DNA of 64,000 nt from Orychophragmus violaceus (taxonomy: Eukaryota > Streptophyta > Magnoliopsida > Brassicales > Brassicaceae). Every line of letters begins with the position of its first letter. The stretch's first letter is position 1. Made by a program: the position numbers and the translations under genes. The DNA is taken from NCBI GenBank assembly GCA_030180135.1, contig CM058234.1, positions 29,918,766 through 29,982,765 of the forward strand, given 5' to 3'. The notes beneath the pieces were generated by a model. The model was not told where the DNA came from and did no database searches. It was given only the letters and a program-made list of their open reading frames with translations. Of the stretch, positions 11,374 through 23,952 are shown one piece after another.

Positions 11374-13019
11374 GTGGTATCAGAGCCAGGTTCTGGTTTT
11401 TCTTGTTTAGATTCAAGTTTAGGATTGTTTTTCTTGTTTAAAAGTGTTTTGAATCAACTACTGATAAGAGAAATCACTTAAGCAACAAGGAATTGAAACC
11501 TAAACACACTTAAAATCGCAGAAACCAAGCTATATTGATTTGGTAGAATGCGATTTTCAAAAGTCAGTATCGACTGCGATCGCATGGATCGATCGATACG
11601 ATCGCATGGATCGGTCGATACAGTCTATCGGCTAACCCTGTTAACGCGTGAAAGCATCGATCGATGCAGGATCGATGCAGGTTCGATGTTGGTGCATCGA
11701 CCGATGCGGTTGGTGCATCGATCGACACGGTTAGGGTTTTGGCTCGGTTCCGTGCATGCGTGAGAGCATCGATCGATACAGGATCGATGCATGATCGATG
11801 CAGGATCGATGCTAAGAGCATCGACCGATGCGGTTGATGGATCGATCGACACGGTTGGTTCATCGATCGACATGGTTGGTTTAAGGCTCGGTTTAATATT
11901 TTGATTAAAATTAATTCGTCCTGGTTTAATAAACAGATTTAATAATTTTATTAAGTCTGGTTAAACCGGGACAAGAAATCCAATGTCGAAAGGGTTATTG
12001 GATTTAGTGCCTAAACCAGGATTTTCTAATTTGATTTGGTTGGACCAAATAAATTGAGAAAATCCGGTTTAGTAAATAACCGGTTGACAATTGTGGTCGT
12101 CGTAGTAATTAATTTTGGTTAGACCAATTTTAATGAACCAGACCGGTTATGTCATTTAATTGGACAATTGGGTCATGTCTTGGACATGGACCAATTCTTG
12201 GGCCTCGGGCCAAGAAGTTAAAACAATTGGGCCAATTATTTGAGTCTTTCTTCAGATTAATTTAAAATTTATTTTATAAAATTATAAAGTCGATTTTAAA
12301 TTAAAGTTTCCGATATTTTGAAATTAGAAAGTTTCTTAATTTATAGAAGTTTCTAGATTTGCATGATTCGGATTTTAAGAAATTTCTAAAGTTAGAAAGT
12401 TTCCGGTTTTAGAAAGTTTCCAATTTTAGAAAGTTTCCAAAATAGTAGGTTTTCTAAAATGGAAAGTTTCCCGAAATAGTAATCTTCTATTTTGGGAATG
12501 AGATTTTAAAATAAACCTACAAACCTCAAATAATATCAAGCGTTGGATGTCTTGTCCAGGCTATGTCAGCTGTTGAAGCCCATTCAATTGTATTCATGGC
12601 CTTACAGTGTGAGGGTGTCTGCTTTTGCGTGGGTAAGACGGTTTGTGATTCATAAATGTCATTGGGAGTCCCAGACATTAATGATTACATGACTGTATAG
12701 TCTGGTTTTCTTGACTAGGCCATCGGGAGTCCCGGGCCTTGAGACATCAGAGTGGATTGGGCCTCGGGCCCAGATTCACAACCAAGAGTTATATCACGGA
12801 TATAATTAGCCGACATAGGGCTTACCGATATAAGCTGAGGTTGGGTGACGGCCAGTGGCCCACTTTAATCTTAGTTATATGTGGATCTTGGAATCATTAT
12901 ATTCTATTGAGGGTAACTGATGTTATTGAATATAATGCGTGATTAATCATATTAAATATAATACGAGATTAATCATATTGAACATATTAACTAAAATCCT
13001 TTTATCTTAATTTTCAGTT
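11374..13019 (+). other. Element D leader with palindrome array
   Basis: 1.6-kb untranslated leader after the primer-binding site. CGATCG- or CGACCG-centred palindromes cluster at 11560-11880, including runs spaced exactly 21 bp (11698/11719; 11822/11843/11864). The stretch 12290-12500 is built from repeats of GAAAGTTTC-like words. No protein frame is convincing. Confidence 0.6.
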
Positions 13020-14039
13020 ATAACTAGCACAAACAATCAAAACACTTTCTCGATCCGGTCTGTCCTTAAGATGGACAAGCTGAACGGATCAAATTTCTTG
13101 ACTTGGTCGCGGAATCTGAGGCTAGTTCTCAGACAGGAGAGAAAGGACTATGTCCTTGAGAGAGCTCTCCCCGTGAGGATCGGGTCCATTGCTTCTCATG
13201 CAGTATATGATGCTTGGAATAAGCATTATAATGATGCGGTAGATGTGCGTGGTCTGATATTGGCTACCATGGACTCAGACTTGCGGAAGCAATATGAGAA
13301 CATGGAGTCGCCAATAGAGATGATCAGCAGCCTGAAATTGAAATTTCAGGAGCAGATACGAGTGGAGAAATACCGGTTCGTTAAGTCTCTCACTAGCTGC
13401 AAGCTACCAAATGATAATCCAGTGAGTCCTCATGTCAGTAAAATGATGGGTTACATTGATAACCTGAGGAAACTGGATTATCCAGTTAGCCAAGAGTTGG
13501 CAACTGAAATCATTCTGCAGTCACTGCCGTCAAGCTATGATAAGTTCAGAAAGAACTATATCAAGAAAGGCTTAACGAAGACGCTGACTGAACTGCATGA
13601 TATGCTCAAGACAGTTGAGCCAAACGTGAAGAGTACCCTGTACAATCTCATGAATGAGAAGGGTAGGTTTACTAAACCTAATGCTGACAAGGGTGAAGAC
13701 AAAGTTGTCCAGATTTTGAATCATGGCAAGCGTGTGTCTTCTGAGCCCGAGTCAGATACCTCTTACGTTGGTAAGTGCTGCTACTGTAAGGAGACAGGGC
13801 ATTGGAAGAGAGATTGCATTAAATTCATGGAAGATGATGAGGAGTTAAAGTCGATGTATGAGACTACTTCCTCAGGTATTCATGTTATTACTTCAAGTTC
13901 TACCTTAAAGGTATTGGATACTGGTTGTGGCACTGATATTTGTGATAATATGCAGAGCCTAAGCAACAGTAGAACGTTGAAGGAAGGGCAAGTGAAACTA
14001 CATGTCTGGAAGGAGCTTGGGATGCTGCCTCAGCCGTAG
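13020..14039 (+). pseudogene. Element D Gag-protease remnant, start codon lost
   Basis: The codon at 13020-13022 is ATA where elements A and C have ATG. The frame is then open through the UBN2 gag (MDKLNGSNFLTWSRNLR from 13071, ENMESPIEMISSLK), the CCHC knuckle (CCYCKETGHWKRDC) and a protease-like VLDTGCGTDI, to a stop at 14037-14039. An internal ATG at 13071 would give 322 residues without the first 17. Gag is nearly complete and the protease is cut off after its DTG motif, as in C. Confidence 0.8.
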
Positions 14040-16630
14040 GGTTTTTTCACTTATAGATCCCTTTGAGGCTTGGTTTTGTATTAAGTAATTGCTACAATGT
14101 ACCTGCTTTAAGCAGAGTTGTCTTTCATTTTCTTGTAAGAATTTGAATGTTTTTCATTTTGATAAAAGACAAGTTTTTGTTCTTTTGATCTTAATGAAAT
14201 ATTAATTGTAGCACCCTATTCATGGAATGGGTTTTATATCTTAAACCAAAGAGTGCCTAAATGTAACATAAATACCGAATTGGTTTAAATCTGATGAATT
14301 AAACCTGATTTTTCTTGGCATAAAGTCTTGGTCACATAGAGTAAGTCGGATTCAGAAATCCCATAGTCATGGGCTGTTGGGCTCATTTGATAAAATATCT
14401 TATGAGACTTGAATTCTGTTTACTAGACCAAAAGGTAAAGGGCCTATCTTAGCCGAGCTAGAGAAAAGCCCAAAGGCTTATTGGACCTGGAACATACTCA
14501 TGTATGTGGCCCAATGAGAAGAAATGCCAGAGAAAAATCTCCTGTACTTCATTGTCTCTACTGATTACTTCAGTGAGTGATGAGACACAAGTCGGAATTC
14601 TTTGACATGGTCGAAAGAGTTCCAGAATGAAGTATAGGATCTGAATGACAAAAGTATTAAGACTCTGGATTAAAATCACGAGTGAGAATACTTAAGTCAT
14701 TGATTATGTGATCATCTGAATGAGTGTGAAATCGTTTCACAGCTCATTTCTCCTGAAAACCTGAAGGTGTTTCTGTGAGAAAGAATCAGATCTTATTAGA
14801 AATGATTAAAGATGAATCACACGAATCTTCCATGATATTTTAAGAATAACGCTCTAGAAATATCTAAGTTTACGCTAAAATAGTTCCACCAATATCAGTT
14901 GAAAGACACCACGTAAATGTGGATTGGAATCGATCCAAATTTGTCTTTACTGAGTATTTGTAGTTGTGCTACTTCGCTGGTTGTCCTAGAGAAACTAAGG
15001 CTTGTTACTTTTACGTTCATTCTGTTTTCTAAAAAGGGAAGTTATTTTCCAAGAAGAACAGTGGGAGTAAAAGTATAACTCGAAGAAATTCGAGAAATGA
15101 CAGGAGGCTGCTCAACCTGTTGAGGGAGAGCAGCGGAAGGATTTACAGATTTCTGTAGAATCTACACCTGTGGAGCCTTGTCCGAAGGAAACCAAGGCTT
15201 GTTACTTTTACGTCCATTCTGTTTTCTAAGAAGGGAAGTTATTTTCCAAGAAGAACAGTGGGAGTAAAAGTATAACTCGAAGAAATTCGAGAAATGACAG
15301 GAGGCTGCTTTACCTGTTGAGGGAGAGCAGCGGAAGGATTTACAGATTTCTGTAGAATCTACACCTGTGGAGCCTGAAGTTCGCAGATATGAATGAATCA
15401 GTTACTAATCCGAGAGTGATTTCTCGTCATTAGTTGAACCTGATAATCATTGAAAGTTCGCATGATCTGATGATCATTGAAAGCGACGAATCTGCGAAAT
15501 TCAAAGAAGCGAAAGTGAGCCCGGACTCCGAAATGTTACATTTTATGTAAGTTTGCTTCATCGATCCATTCATGGATGGAAGCAAACATATCGGAGTTGG
15601 AATCTTCGTTCTGTTGAAGTAGTCAAGGTTTTGACTTGAACAGGAACGAAGCGGAACTGTGTGTTAACTAATAGATTAGTGGGAGCGATATTGCATTTCT
15701 CATATTGTATGTCGATGACATACTGATTCTCGAAAATGACGTCCCAATGCTGCAGTCAGTAAAGGACTGGCTTGGGAGTTGGTTCTAATGATTGACATGA
15801 GTAAAGCCACGTATGTTCTTGGATTTTGGATCTAAAGATAGAGATCCAAAAGAGCTGGTAGGACAAAGTCAAGATTCTTAAATTGACAAAGTCCTGCACC
15901 TAATCAGCATTCCAAGAAGGGTTTTATGCCAATGTCACATGGCAATACGTCAAGCAAGAAGCAGTGTCCTACGATAACTGCTGAGCTTGAAAGCATGGAT
16001 AGGATTCCATATGCGACGGCAATTGGATCTATCATGTATGCCATGACACGTACTTGTTTTGATATTGCTTTAATGTTAAGCAAGACAAGTAAAGACCAGT
16101 CAAATCCAGCAAAGAATCAAGTTTCCTAAAGTATGTCCTAAAGTATTTGAGGAATACTAAGGATAAGTTCTTGATTTACGGAGAAAGTGAGGTGCTATAA
16201 GTCGATAGAGTCTGAAAGGCAAGTTTCCAACAGACAAAGATGATTTCCGGTCACAGTCCGGTTATATCTTGTGTTTGTCTGGCGGTGCACGGCACTGTTG
16301 CTGACTCCATGACTTAAGCTAAATCTTTCGCAGCTAAGGAAGCGGCGATAGAGGTTGTTTGGAAAGAAGAGTTCATCACTGAACTTGATGTGATTCCCAG
16401 CATAGATGAGACTAGCTGCACATCAGAGGTCCAAACACCTTGAGATAAATGACAGAGATGTTAAGTAGATCAGCAAGTTTCAACAAATGAGAACGTTGCT
16501 AATCTATTAACGAAACCACTCCTTAGCCCTAAGCACGAGTCACAGACTGTAGCTGTAGGATAAGTGAAGTTAAGATATAGTCTTAATTTCAGTGGGAGTT
16601 AGTAAAGGGCTTTATTTAGTTATTGATATG
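14040..16630 (+). pseudogene. Element D pol remnant
   Basis: Patches of integrase (about 14440-14700), RT (about 15690-16130, with a FLILYVDDILIL-like patch near 15700) and RNase H (about 16200-16540), broken by many stops and deletions. 14991-15187 is duplicated in tandem as 15188-15384 (197-bp period). The same decayed sequence, with the same missing parts, is present in element C on the other strand, so most lesions predate the two insertions. Confidence 0.75.
14991..15384 (+). repeat. 197-bp tandem duplication in element D
   Basis: Two adjacent copies, 14991-15187 and 15188-15384, share GGCTTGTTACTTTTACG, CAGTGGGAGTAAAAG and GGTTGAGG-like blocks with a few substitutions. The matching region of element C (about 17640-17840) has one copy, so the duplication is specific to D. 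Confidence 0.75.
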
Positions 16631-16681
16631 TTCTTGTAAAACATTTGAGATGTTTAATAATGAAATTATTATTTCAAGATT

Positions 16682-18941
16682 CCGCTACCCAAGCTGCGAA
16701 ATGTTCAGCTTAAGTCATGGAGTCAGCAACAGTGCCTTGCACCTCCAGACAGACACAAGATATAACCGGACTGTGACCGGAAATCATCTTTGTCTGTTGG
16801 AAACTTGCCTTTCAGACTCTACCAACTTGTAGCACCTCACTTTCTCCGTAAATCAAGAACTTATCCTAAGTATTTTCCAAATACTTAAGGATATTCATTA
16901 CGTCTATCCAGTGATTCTTTGCTGGATTTGACTGGTCTTTACTTGTCTTGCTTAACATTAAAGCAACATCAAAACAAGTACGTGTTATGGCATACATGAT
17001 AGATCCAATTGCCGACGCATATGGAATCTCATCCATGCATTCAAGCTCAGCAGATATCGTAGGACACTGTTTCTTGCTTAACGTAATGCCATGTGACATT
17101 GGCATAAAACCCTTCTTGGAATGCTGAAAACGTGTAGGACTTTGTCAATATAAGAATCCTGACTTTGTCCTATCAGCTCTTTTGGATCTCTATCTTTAGA
17201 TCCAAAATCCAAGAACATACGTGGCTTTACCCATGTCAATCATAAAACCAACTCCCAAGCCAGTCCTTTACCGACTGCAGCATTGGAACGTTATTTCCGA
17301 GAATCAGTATGTCATCGACATACACTATGAGAAATGCAACATCGCTCCCACTTATCCATTAGTAAACGCACAGTTCCACTTCGTTCCTGTTCAAGTCAAA
17401 ACCTTGACTACTTCAACAGAACGAAGATTCCAACTCCGATATGTTTGCTTCAATCCATGAATGGATCGATGAAGCTAACTTACATACAGTATAATTTTTC
17501 GGAGTCCGGGCTCACTTTCGCTTCTGTGAATTTCGCAGGTTCGTCACTTTCAATGATCATCAGATCATGGCAACTAATCACGAGAAATCACTCTCGGATT
17601 AGTGACGGATTCATTCAGATCTGCGAACTTCAGGCTCTACAGGTGTAGATTCTACAGAAATCTGTAAATCCATCCGCTGCTCTCCCTCAACAGGTTGAGC
17701 AGCCTCCTGTATTTCTCGAATTTCTTCGAGTTATACTTTTACTCCCACTGTTCTTATTGGAAAGCAACTTTCCTTTTAGAAAACAGAATTCCGAACAACC
17801 TAACTTCGTTTTCGGAATGGACGTAAAAAGTAACAAGCCTTGGTTTCCCTAGGACAACCAGCGAAGTAGCTCAACTACAAATACTCAGTAAAGACGAATT
17901 TGGATCATTTCCAGTCCACATTTATGTGGTGTCTTTCAACTGATATTGGTGGAACTATTTCAGCGTAAACTTAGATATTTCTAGAGCGTTATTCTTAAAG
18001 AATATCATGGAAGATTCGTGTGACTCATCTTTAATCATTTCTAATAAGATCTGATTCTTTCTCACAGAAACACCTCAAGGTTTTCAGGAGAAATGAGCTG
18101 TGAAACGACTTCACACTCATTCAGATGATCACACCATCAATGACTTAAGTATTCTCACTCGTGATCTAATCCAGAGTCTCAATACTTCTGTCACTCAGAT
18201 TCTATACCTCATTCTGGAACTCTTTCGACCATTTCAAAGAACTCCGACTCGTGTTTCATCAAATGAACACAGTCATACTCACTGAAGTAATCAGTAAATA
18301 TAATGAAGTACAGGAAATTTTCTCTGGCATTACTGCTCATCGGGCCACATACATGAGTATGTTCAAGGTCCAATAAGCCTTTGGGCCTTTCTCTAGCTCG
18401 GCTAAGATGGGCCCTTTGTCTTTTGGTCCAGTAAGCAGAATTCAAGTCTCATAAGATATCCGATCAAATGAGCCCAAAAGTCCATAACTATGGGATTTCT
18501 GAATCCGACTCACTCTATGTGACCAAAACATTTACGCCAAGAAAAATCAGGTTTAATTCATCAGATTTAAACCAATTCGGTATTTATGTTACTTTTAGGC
18601 ACTCTTTGGTTTAAGATATAAAACCCATTCCTTGAATAGGGTGCTACAATCAATATTTCATTGAGATCAAAAGAACAAAACTTGTCTTTTATCAAAATGA
18701 AAAACATTCAAATTCTTACAAGAAAATGAAAGACAACTCTGCTTAAAGCAGGTACATTGTAGCAATTACTTAATACAAAACCAAGCCTCAAAGGCATCTA
18801 CAAGTGAAAACCCTACGGCTGAGGCAGCATCCATAGCTCCTTCCAGACATGCAGTTCCACTTGCCCTTCCTTCAACGTTCTACTGTTGCTTAGGCTCTGC
18901 ATATTATAACAAATATCAGTGCCACAACCAGTATCCAATAC
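16682..18941 (-). pseudogene. Element C pol remnant
   Basis: Near mirror of 14040-16345: RNase H patch (16690-16860), RT patches (16866-17460), and integrase patches (18209-18445, containing a THVCGPMSSNARENFLYF-like block). Multiple stops and frameshifts. The missing portions are the same as in D. Noncoding. Confidence 0.75.
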
Positions 18942-19832
18942 CTATAAGGTAGAACTTGAAGTAATAACATGAATACCTGAGGAAGTAGTCTCATACATCA
19001 ACTTCAACTCCTCATAATCTTCCATGAATTTAATGCAATCTCTCTTCCAATGCCCAGTCTCTTTACAGTAGCAGCACTTACCAACGTAAGATGTATCTGA
19101 CTCGGGCTCAGAAGACACACGCTTGCCATGATTCAAAATCTGGACAACTTTGTCTTCACCCTTGTCAGCATTAGGTTTAGTAAACCTACCCTTCTCCATT
19201 ACGAGATTATACAGGGTACTCTTCACGTTTGGCTCAACTGTCTTGAGCATATCATGCAGTTCAGTCAGCGTCTTCGTTAAGCCTTTCTTGATATAGTTCC
19301 TTTTGAACTTATCATAGCTTGACGGCAGTGACTGCAGAATGATCTCAGTTACCAATTCTTGGCTAACTGGATAATCCAGTTTCCTCAGGTTATCAATGTA
19401 ACCCATCATTTTACTGACATGAGGACTCACTGGATGATCATTTGGTAGCTTGCAGCTAGTGAGAGACTTAACCAACTGGTATCTCTCCACTCTTACCTGC
19501 TCCTGAAATTTCAATTTCAGGCTGCTGATCATCTCTATTGGCTACTCCATGTTCTCATATTGCTTCAGCAAATCTGAGTCCATGGTAGCCAATATCAGAC
19601 CACGCACATCTACCGCATCATTATAATGCTTATTCCAAGCATCATATACTGCATGAGAGGCATTGGACCCGATCCTCACGGGGAGAACTCTCTCAAGGAC
19701 ATAGTCCTTTCTCTCCTGCCTGAGGACTAGCCTCAGGTTCCGCGACCAAGTCAAGAAATTTGATCCGTTCAGTTTGTCCATCTCAAGGACAGACCGGATC
19801 GAGAAAGTGTTTTGATTGTTTGTGCTAGTCAT
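18942..19832 (-). pseudogene. Element C Gag, one internal stop
   Basis: Starts at ATG 19832 (MTSTNNQNTFSIRSVLEMDK) and carries the same UBN2 gag as D. TCG has become TAG after ENME (about 19541), giving 96 residues. The frame then reopens for 196 residues through ELVTEIILQSLPSSYD and the CCHC knuckle (CCYCKETGHWKRDC) to a stop before the protease-like motif. So it has one nonsense change in an otherwise complete gag. Confidence 0.8.
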
Positions 19833-21443
19833 AACTGAAATTTAGAGATAAATAGAGTTTTAGTTATTCAGTTCATAAAAGAGTAATCTTAATAACTTAT
19901 AAGAAAACTCGCATTGCATTCAAAATTTCTTTGTTTAACCTCATAAGAATGCAATGATTCCGAGACCCATGTTTAGCTAAATCCAAAGTGGGCCACTGGC
20001 CGTCACCCAGAAGTAGCTTTACTTGGTAAGCATACACACAGCTAGTTATATCCATATAACTCTCGGTTGTGGATTGGGCCCAAGGCCCAATTCACCAGAT
20101 GTCTCAAGGCCCGGGACTCCCGATGGCCCAGTCAAGGAAACCAATCTCTTACAGCCAAATAATCACTAAAGTCTGGGACTCCCAATGAAATTAGTGACTA
20201 TATACTACTTTACTTACGCAAAAACAGACACCTCACACTGTAAGCCATATCTGTAATTGAATAAGCGTTAAGTAGCTGACAAGATTGGGCAAGACATCCA
20301 AGCTTGATATTGTTTTTTTGAGGATTTTATGTTTTCTTTCCAAAAATAGAAGATTACTATTTTGGGAAACTTTCCAATTCAAGTAACTTACTAAATATGG
20401 AAACTTTCTATTTTAGGAAACCTACTTATTTTAGAAACTTTCTAAATTCAGAAACTTACTATATTTAGAAATTTCTTAACATGCCAAAATTAGAAACTTC
20501 TAATCAAAGAAACTTTCTAATTTAATGTTTTATTAAAGTTTTCGGTTGGGTCACAAATTATAGGCCCAATTCTTGGCCCAAGACCACAGAATTCCAATTG
20601 GCCCAATAATTTGACATAACCGAGTCGGTTCATTAATTCTGGTCCAAGACCAAATTAACTACTAAATCCAACTGGTTATTTACTAAACCAGACCAGCTCT
20701 AAATTATTTGGTCCAACCAAATCAAACTTAGACCAGCCTTCGGTTTAGGTTAAAATTCAATTTTTTGAATTTAAATCCGGTTTAACCAGAAATTAAATAA
20801 TACCAATTGTATTAAATAATTTCCAGCAAACCGCGATTTGGGTTAACGGCTTAAACCATACATTAATTAAATAATTAATCGATTCATACATCAAAGAATC
20901 AAAAACGTTTTTGACCCTTTCTTAATCGAATGATTCTTAATTCAAAATCGATTTTGACTTTTCAATTGATATTTAATTAAATAAATAAATAAACAATTGA
21001 ATAATTGCTTACATGAAAACCTAAAATCATTCATGTCAACAGGCACGATCATGACATTCACTACATACAAAAACGATTTTGACCTTTTTTCAAATCGTTT
21101 CATGTGATTGTAAAACAAAGCCACCTAGGCTCGATTGATTAACCAATTGCTTATTCAATTCAATAATTGATCACGACCTTTTCCAATTCGAATGATAATT
21201 AATTCAACAATCACTTTACAATCATTCAAACAAATCGTTTCTTATTATCAAACAAGAAAGTCAACAAGCGATTGTTTTAGGGATCGGTTTAACGATTCAA
21301 ACATAGTCGACTTTAACGATTCATACGATTCTAGGTTTTCAAAGTTTCAATCAATTTTACTCATTAAAATCGATTCATCAAACTAATAAACAACCTAGTA
21401 GAATCCAAAAAGCAAAAACCTAACAACCAGGCTCTGATACCAC
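19833..21443 (-). other. Element C leader and primer-binding site
   Basis: 1.6-kb untranslated leader. The primer-binding site is the complement of 21430-21442. The half next to gag resembles the D leader (GAAACTTTC words at 20340-20530). The outer half (20860-21400) instead carries AATCGATTTTGAC-like words and lacks the CGATCG arrays. Confidence 0.6.
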
Positions 21444-22092
21444 TGTAGGATTATGTGTGTTCATGGTGTAATTGTCAGATTACATCCTAGCACATAATAA
21501 ACTAGGATCTAGGTGATTTGCAGTTGAATCATAAACAGATCAGATTCATTACCTTGTGATTGCAGCGGATTGATCAAAGGAATGAAGAGATCTGCAAGAG
21601 CTGATAGAAACCGGCTCCTCCTAGGTATCCACACGCTTACAAGCTACTGGATCAGGCTGCTAGACCAAGCTGGAATCAACAGAGAGAGAGAGGACGGCTG
21701 GGTATGAAAATCGCAGATGGGGTGTTCAATTACCCTAGGCTGCGCCTCCCTCTTCCTTATATGGGCCCAAGTTATTAAACTAATGGCCTATTAGGCTTTT
21801 GGGCCCAAGACCCAAATCAGACAAAAACCTGTATTTTGTCTGGCCCAATTCTCTGTACAAATACAGTAAATGCCTTGCATCTTACCGTATTAATTCCATT
21901 TTAACTTTCCCGTTAGCTATGGTGTGTGACCCTTAGGGATCATACAATACTGGTAATAAGTCCTAAACTTATAGATCATGAGCGGGCTCTAGCAAGTCAT
22001 CATGATCACCCAGTATTTATGACTTATGTCTGATCTCGACACTTATCATACTTTCTAGAGTTAGTACAGTAGATTTCAGGACATTCCCAACA
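21444..22092 (-). repeat. Element C 5' LTR (649 bp)
   Basis: Same length as the 3' copy and about three substitutions apart. It ends CCCAACA at 22092 and is followed by the CATTC target duplication. Confidence 0.92.
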
Positions 22093-22414
22093 CATTCGAC
22101 CTAACAGATTTGAGCGCCGCCCAGACTGTTTTTTCTCAGAGAGAAAACATAGAACCTCAAGAAACTAAAGTCCCAGGGAGATCCGAGCACCGGTACTAGC
22201 ATCCCGGCGGATTCCAGCTTGTGTGCGTGTGGACTACGATAGAGGCGCAGCATCTGAGGCGCAGTAGATCTCGTATTACCTGATCCATCTTCCGCTGCCA
22301 AACACCAGGTAATCACGAGGTGAGATCCATGATTCAATTAACTAGACCCTAGATCCTAGGCTATCGGGAACTCGCGAGAATTCTGAATCTGTAGAATTGG
22401 CTCGGATTCCTACA
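22093..22414 (+). repeat. Element B 5' LTR, second part
   Basis: Begins with the second copy of the CATTC target duplication (22093-22097), continues GACCTAACAG and ends GGATTCCTACA at 22414. It matches 28373-28689 of the 3' LTR with two substitutions. The primer-binding site follows after one base. Confidence 0.9.
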
Positions 22415-23952
22415 GTGGTATCAGAGCCTTAGGGTTTTATCATTGAATCACACCTGTTAATCGAATTTGATGATTTAGATTCGCAAACTAGGTTGTTTGA
22501 ATAAGAACAGGTAAGATCGATTTGATCGATCTGCGAATCTGTGTTTTCGCACTGTGTCGATCGACACACGAGGTGTGTCGGTCGACACAAGGTGGCGAAA
22601 TCGACAGATTCGGCGGCTAGGGTTTTTCGCGAAGAAAAACCGAAAGCCTTCTATGTCGATCGACACAGGTTGTGTATCGGTCGACACAAAACAAATTCGG
22701 TCGAGTATCGATCGACACAGTTTAGTGTCGGTCGACACAGACCAAGCGAATGGTTAATCGGTTCAATTGGATTGGACCGGCTATCATGCTTGGTTAAGTC
22801 CGAATAGATCGGTTTGAATTGGATGAATCGGTTCAATTGGATTGAACTGATTATCTCAATCAGCTTGAACCGATGGGTTAAATCAGTTTGATTGGATAAT
22901 ACGGTTCAATTGAATTGGACCGGTTATTCCAATCAGTTGAAACTGGTTTAAACGGTTTAAATTGGATGAATTGGTTCAATTGGATTGAACTAATTATACC
23001 AATTAGTATAAACCGATTGGTTAAGATCAGTTTGATCAGATAAGTCGGTTCAATTAGATTGGACCGGTTATCAAAACGATCTTCGGTTTAGGTCTATGTC
23101 GACCGTCACACATGGGTTGTGTCGATCGACATGACCGGTTCGATGAACCGGGTTAATTGAATTAACTGGTTATCGAAGTCCGGTTATGTTTGGTGGTATC
23201 GATCGACAGACATAGTCTGAGTCGATCGATACAGTGCTCGGAATTCTGGTTATTGAACCTTGAATTTGCAGAAACCAAACTAGACTTAAACATTGATCAA
23301 AGATTAGCTTCAATATGGTCAACTGTCAAGACTCGTTTTGTTGTGTGATATTCTGGCCAAGAGCTTGGTATCCACAATTACGTGAGTAAGGCAGGTAGTA
23401 ATGTTGATGGATTTGCAGTGCTTAACATCAACAATTACATGACCCAAGAGATTGATTTGCTAAACTTTTGGGTTTAGTTTCCTCAACTAAATATCAAGTG
23501 ACCTTGATGTCTTGCCCAATCTTGTCACTGTCAAGACTTGTTTCGTATGTTGGATAGTCTTGGAGTCCTTGGTATCCACTGCTACATGAGTAAGACATGT
23601 GATCATTGATAGACTTGCAGTGCGACTGTCAATGATCACAAGGCAGAAGAGATTGATTTACTTGACTGGGCTATCAGAAGTTCTGGGCCCAGAGACATCA
23701 GAGTAAATGAGACATGGATTGTCTTATCTACAACCAAGAGTTGTACTGAGTACAATTAGCAATGGTTTACTTACCTAGATTGCTAAACTCTGGGTGATGG
23801 CGAGTCGTCCACTCAGATTTTAATGATGTATGGATCTTGGATTATTATATTCATAGAGGAAACATTGTTTGAATATAATGCGAGTTTTCTTATTTGATAA
23901 GATTTCTCATCATATGCATAACTAAATCTTTGTTTTTCTTGGATTTCAGCTT
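22415..23952 (+). other. Element B leader with palindrome arrays
   Basis: A 1.5-kb untranslated leader from the primer-binding site (22416-22428, complementary to the 3' end of initiator tRNA-Met as in plant copia) to gag. It holds paired palindromes (CGATCG then CGGTCG) at 22558/22579, 22657/22678 and 22709/22729, and looser ones at about 23100-23240. The middle part (22745-23080) repeats GGTTCAATTGGATTGGACCGG-like blocks of about 50-60 bp with variation. I see no protein in it. Confidence 0.65.

Larger units (their letters stand above)
10703..16680 (+). mobile_element. LTR/copia element D, 3'-truncated, inserted in element C
   Basis: Plus-strand element: 5' LTR 10703-11373, primer-binding site TGGTATCAGAGCC at 11375-11387, long leader, gag, pol remnant and about 100 bp of 3' untranslated sequence. 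It breaks off at about 16680. The polypurine tract and 3' LTR are absent, and element C sequence resumes immediately in opposite orientation. A deletion therefore removed the D/C junction, including the end of D and a part of C. Possible left target site CCTAC (10698-10702) has no visible partner. Confidence 0.8.
11374..21443. repeat. Inverted repeat made by elements D (+) and C (-)
   Basis: The gag and pol remnant of D (about 12990-16345, +) matches that of C (about 19860-16682, -) over roughly 3.2 kb per arm. In the gag part I count about 10 differences in 300 bp. The D side runs on about 330 bp to the centre at about 16680, so the two arms are separated by only that spacer. Weaker matches extend outward (12200-12540 against 20330-20560). 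The outer leaders differ. Confidence 0.85.
9568..22092 (-). mobile_element. LTR/copia element C, inserted in element B 5' LTR
   Basis: Minus-strand element with two 649-bp LTRs (9568-10216 and 21444-22092) flanked by target duplication CATTC (9563-9567, 22093-22097). The polypurine tract is the complement of 10217-10226. The primer-binding site is the complement of 21430-21442 (GGCTCTGATACCA). By eye the LTRs differ at only about three positions (fewer per base than B), which fits a younger insertion. Its inside is interrupted by element D from 10703, and a piece of its 3' half between the 3' untranslated region and RNase H is missing. Confidence 0.9.

Noticed and set aside
11548..11873. Overlapping frames rich in Ser-Ile-Asp in the D leader
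   Set aside because: Repeat-derived, open in three frames at once, inside an untranslated leader.
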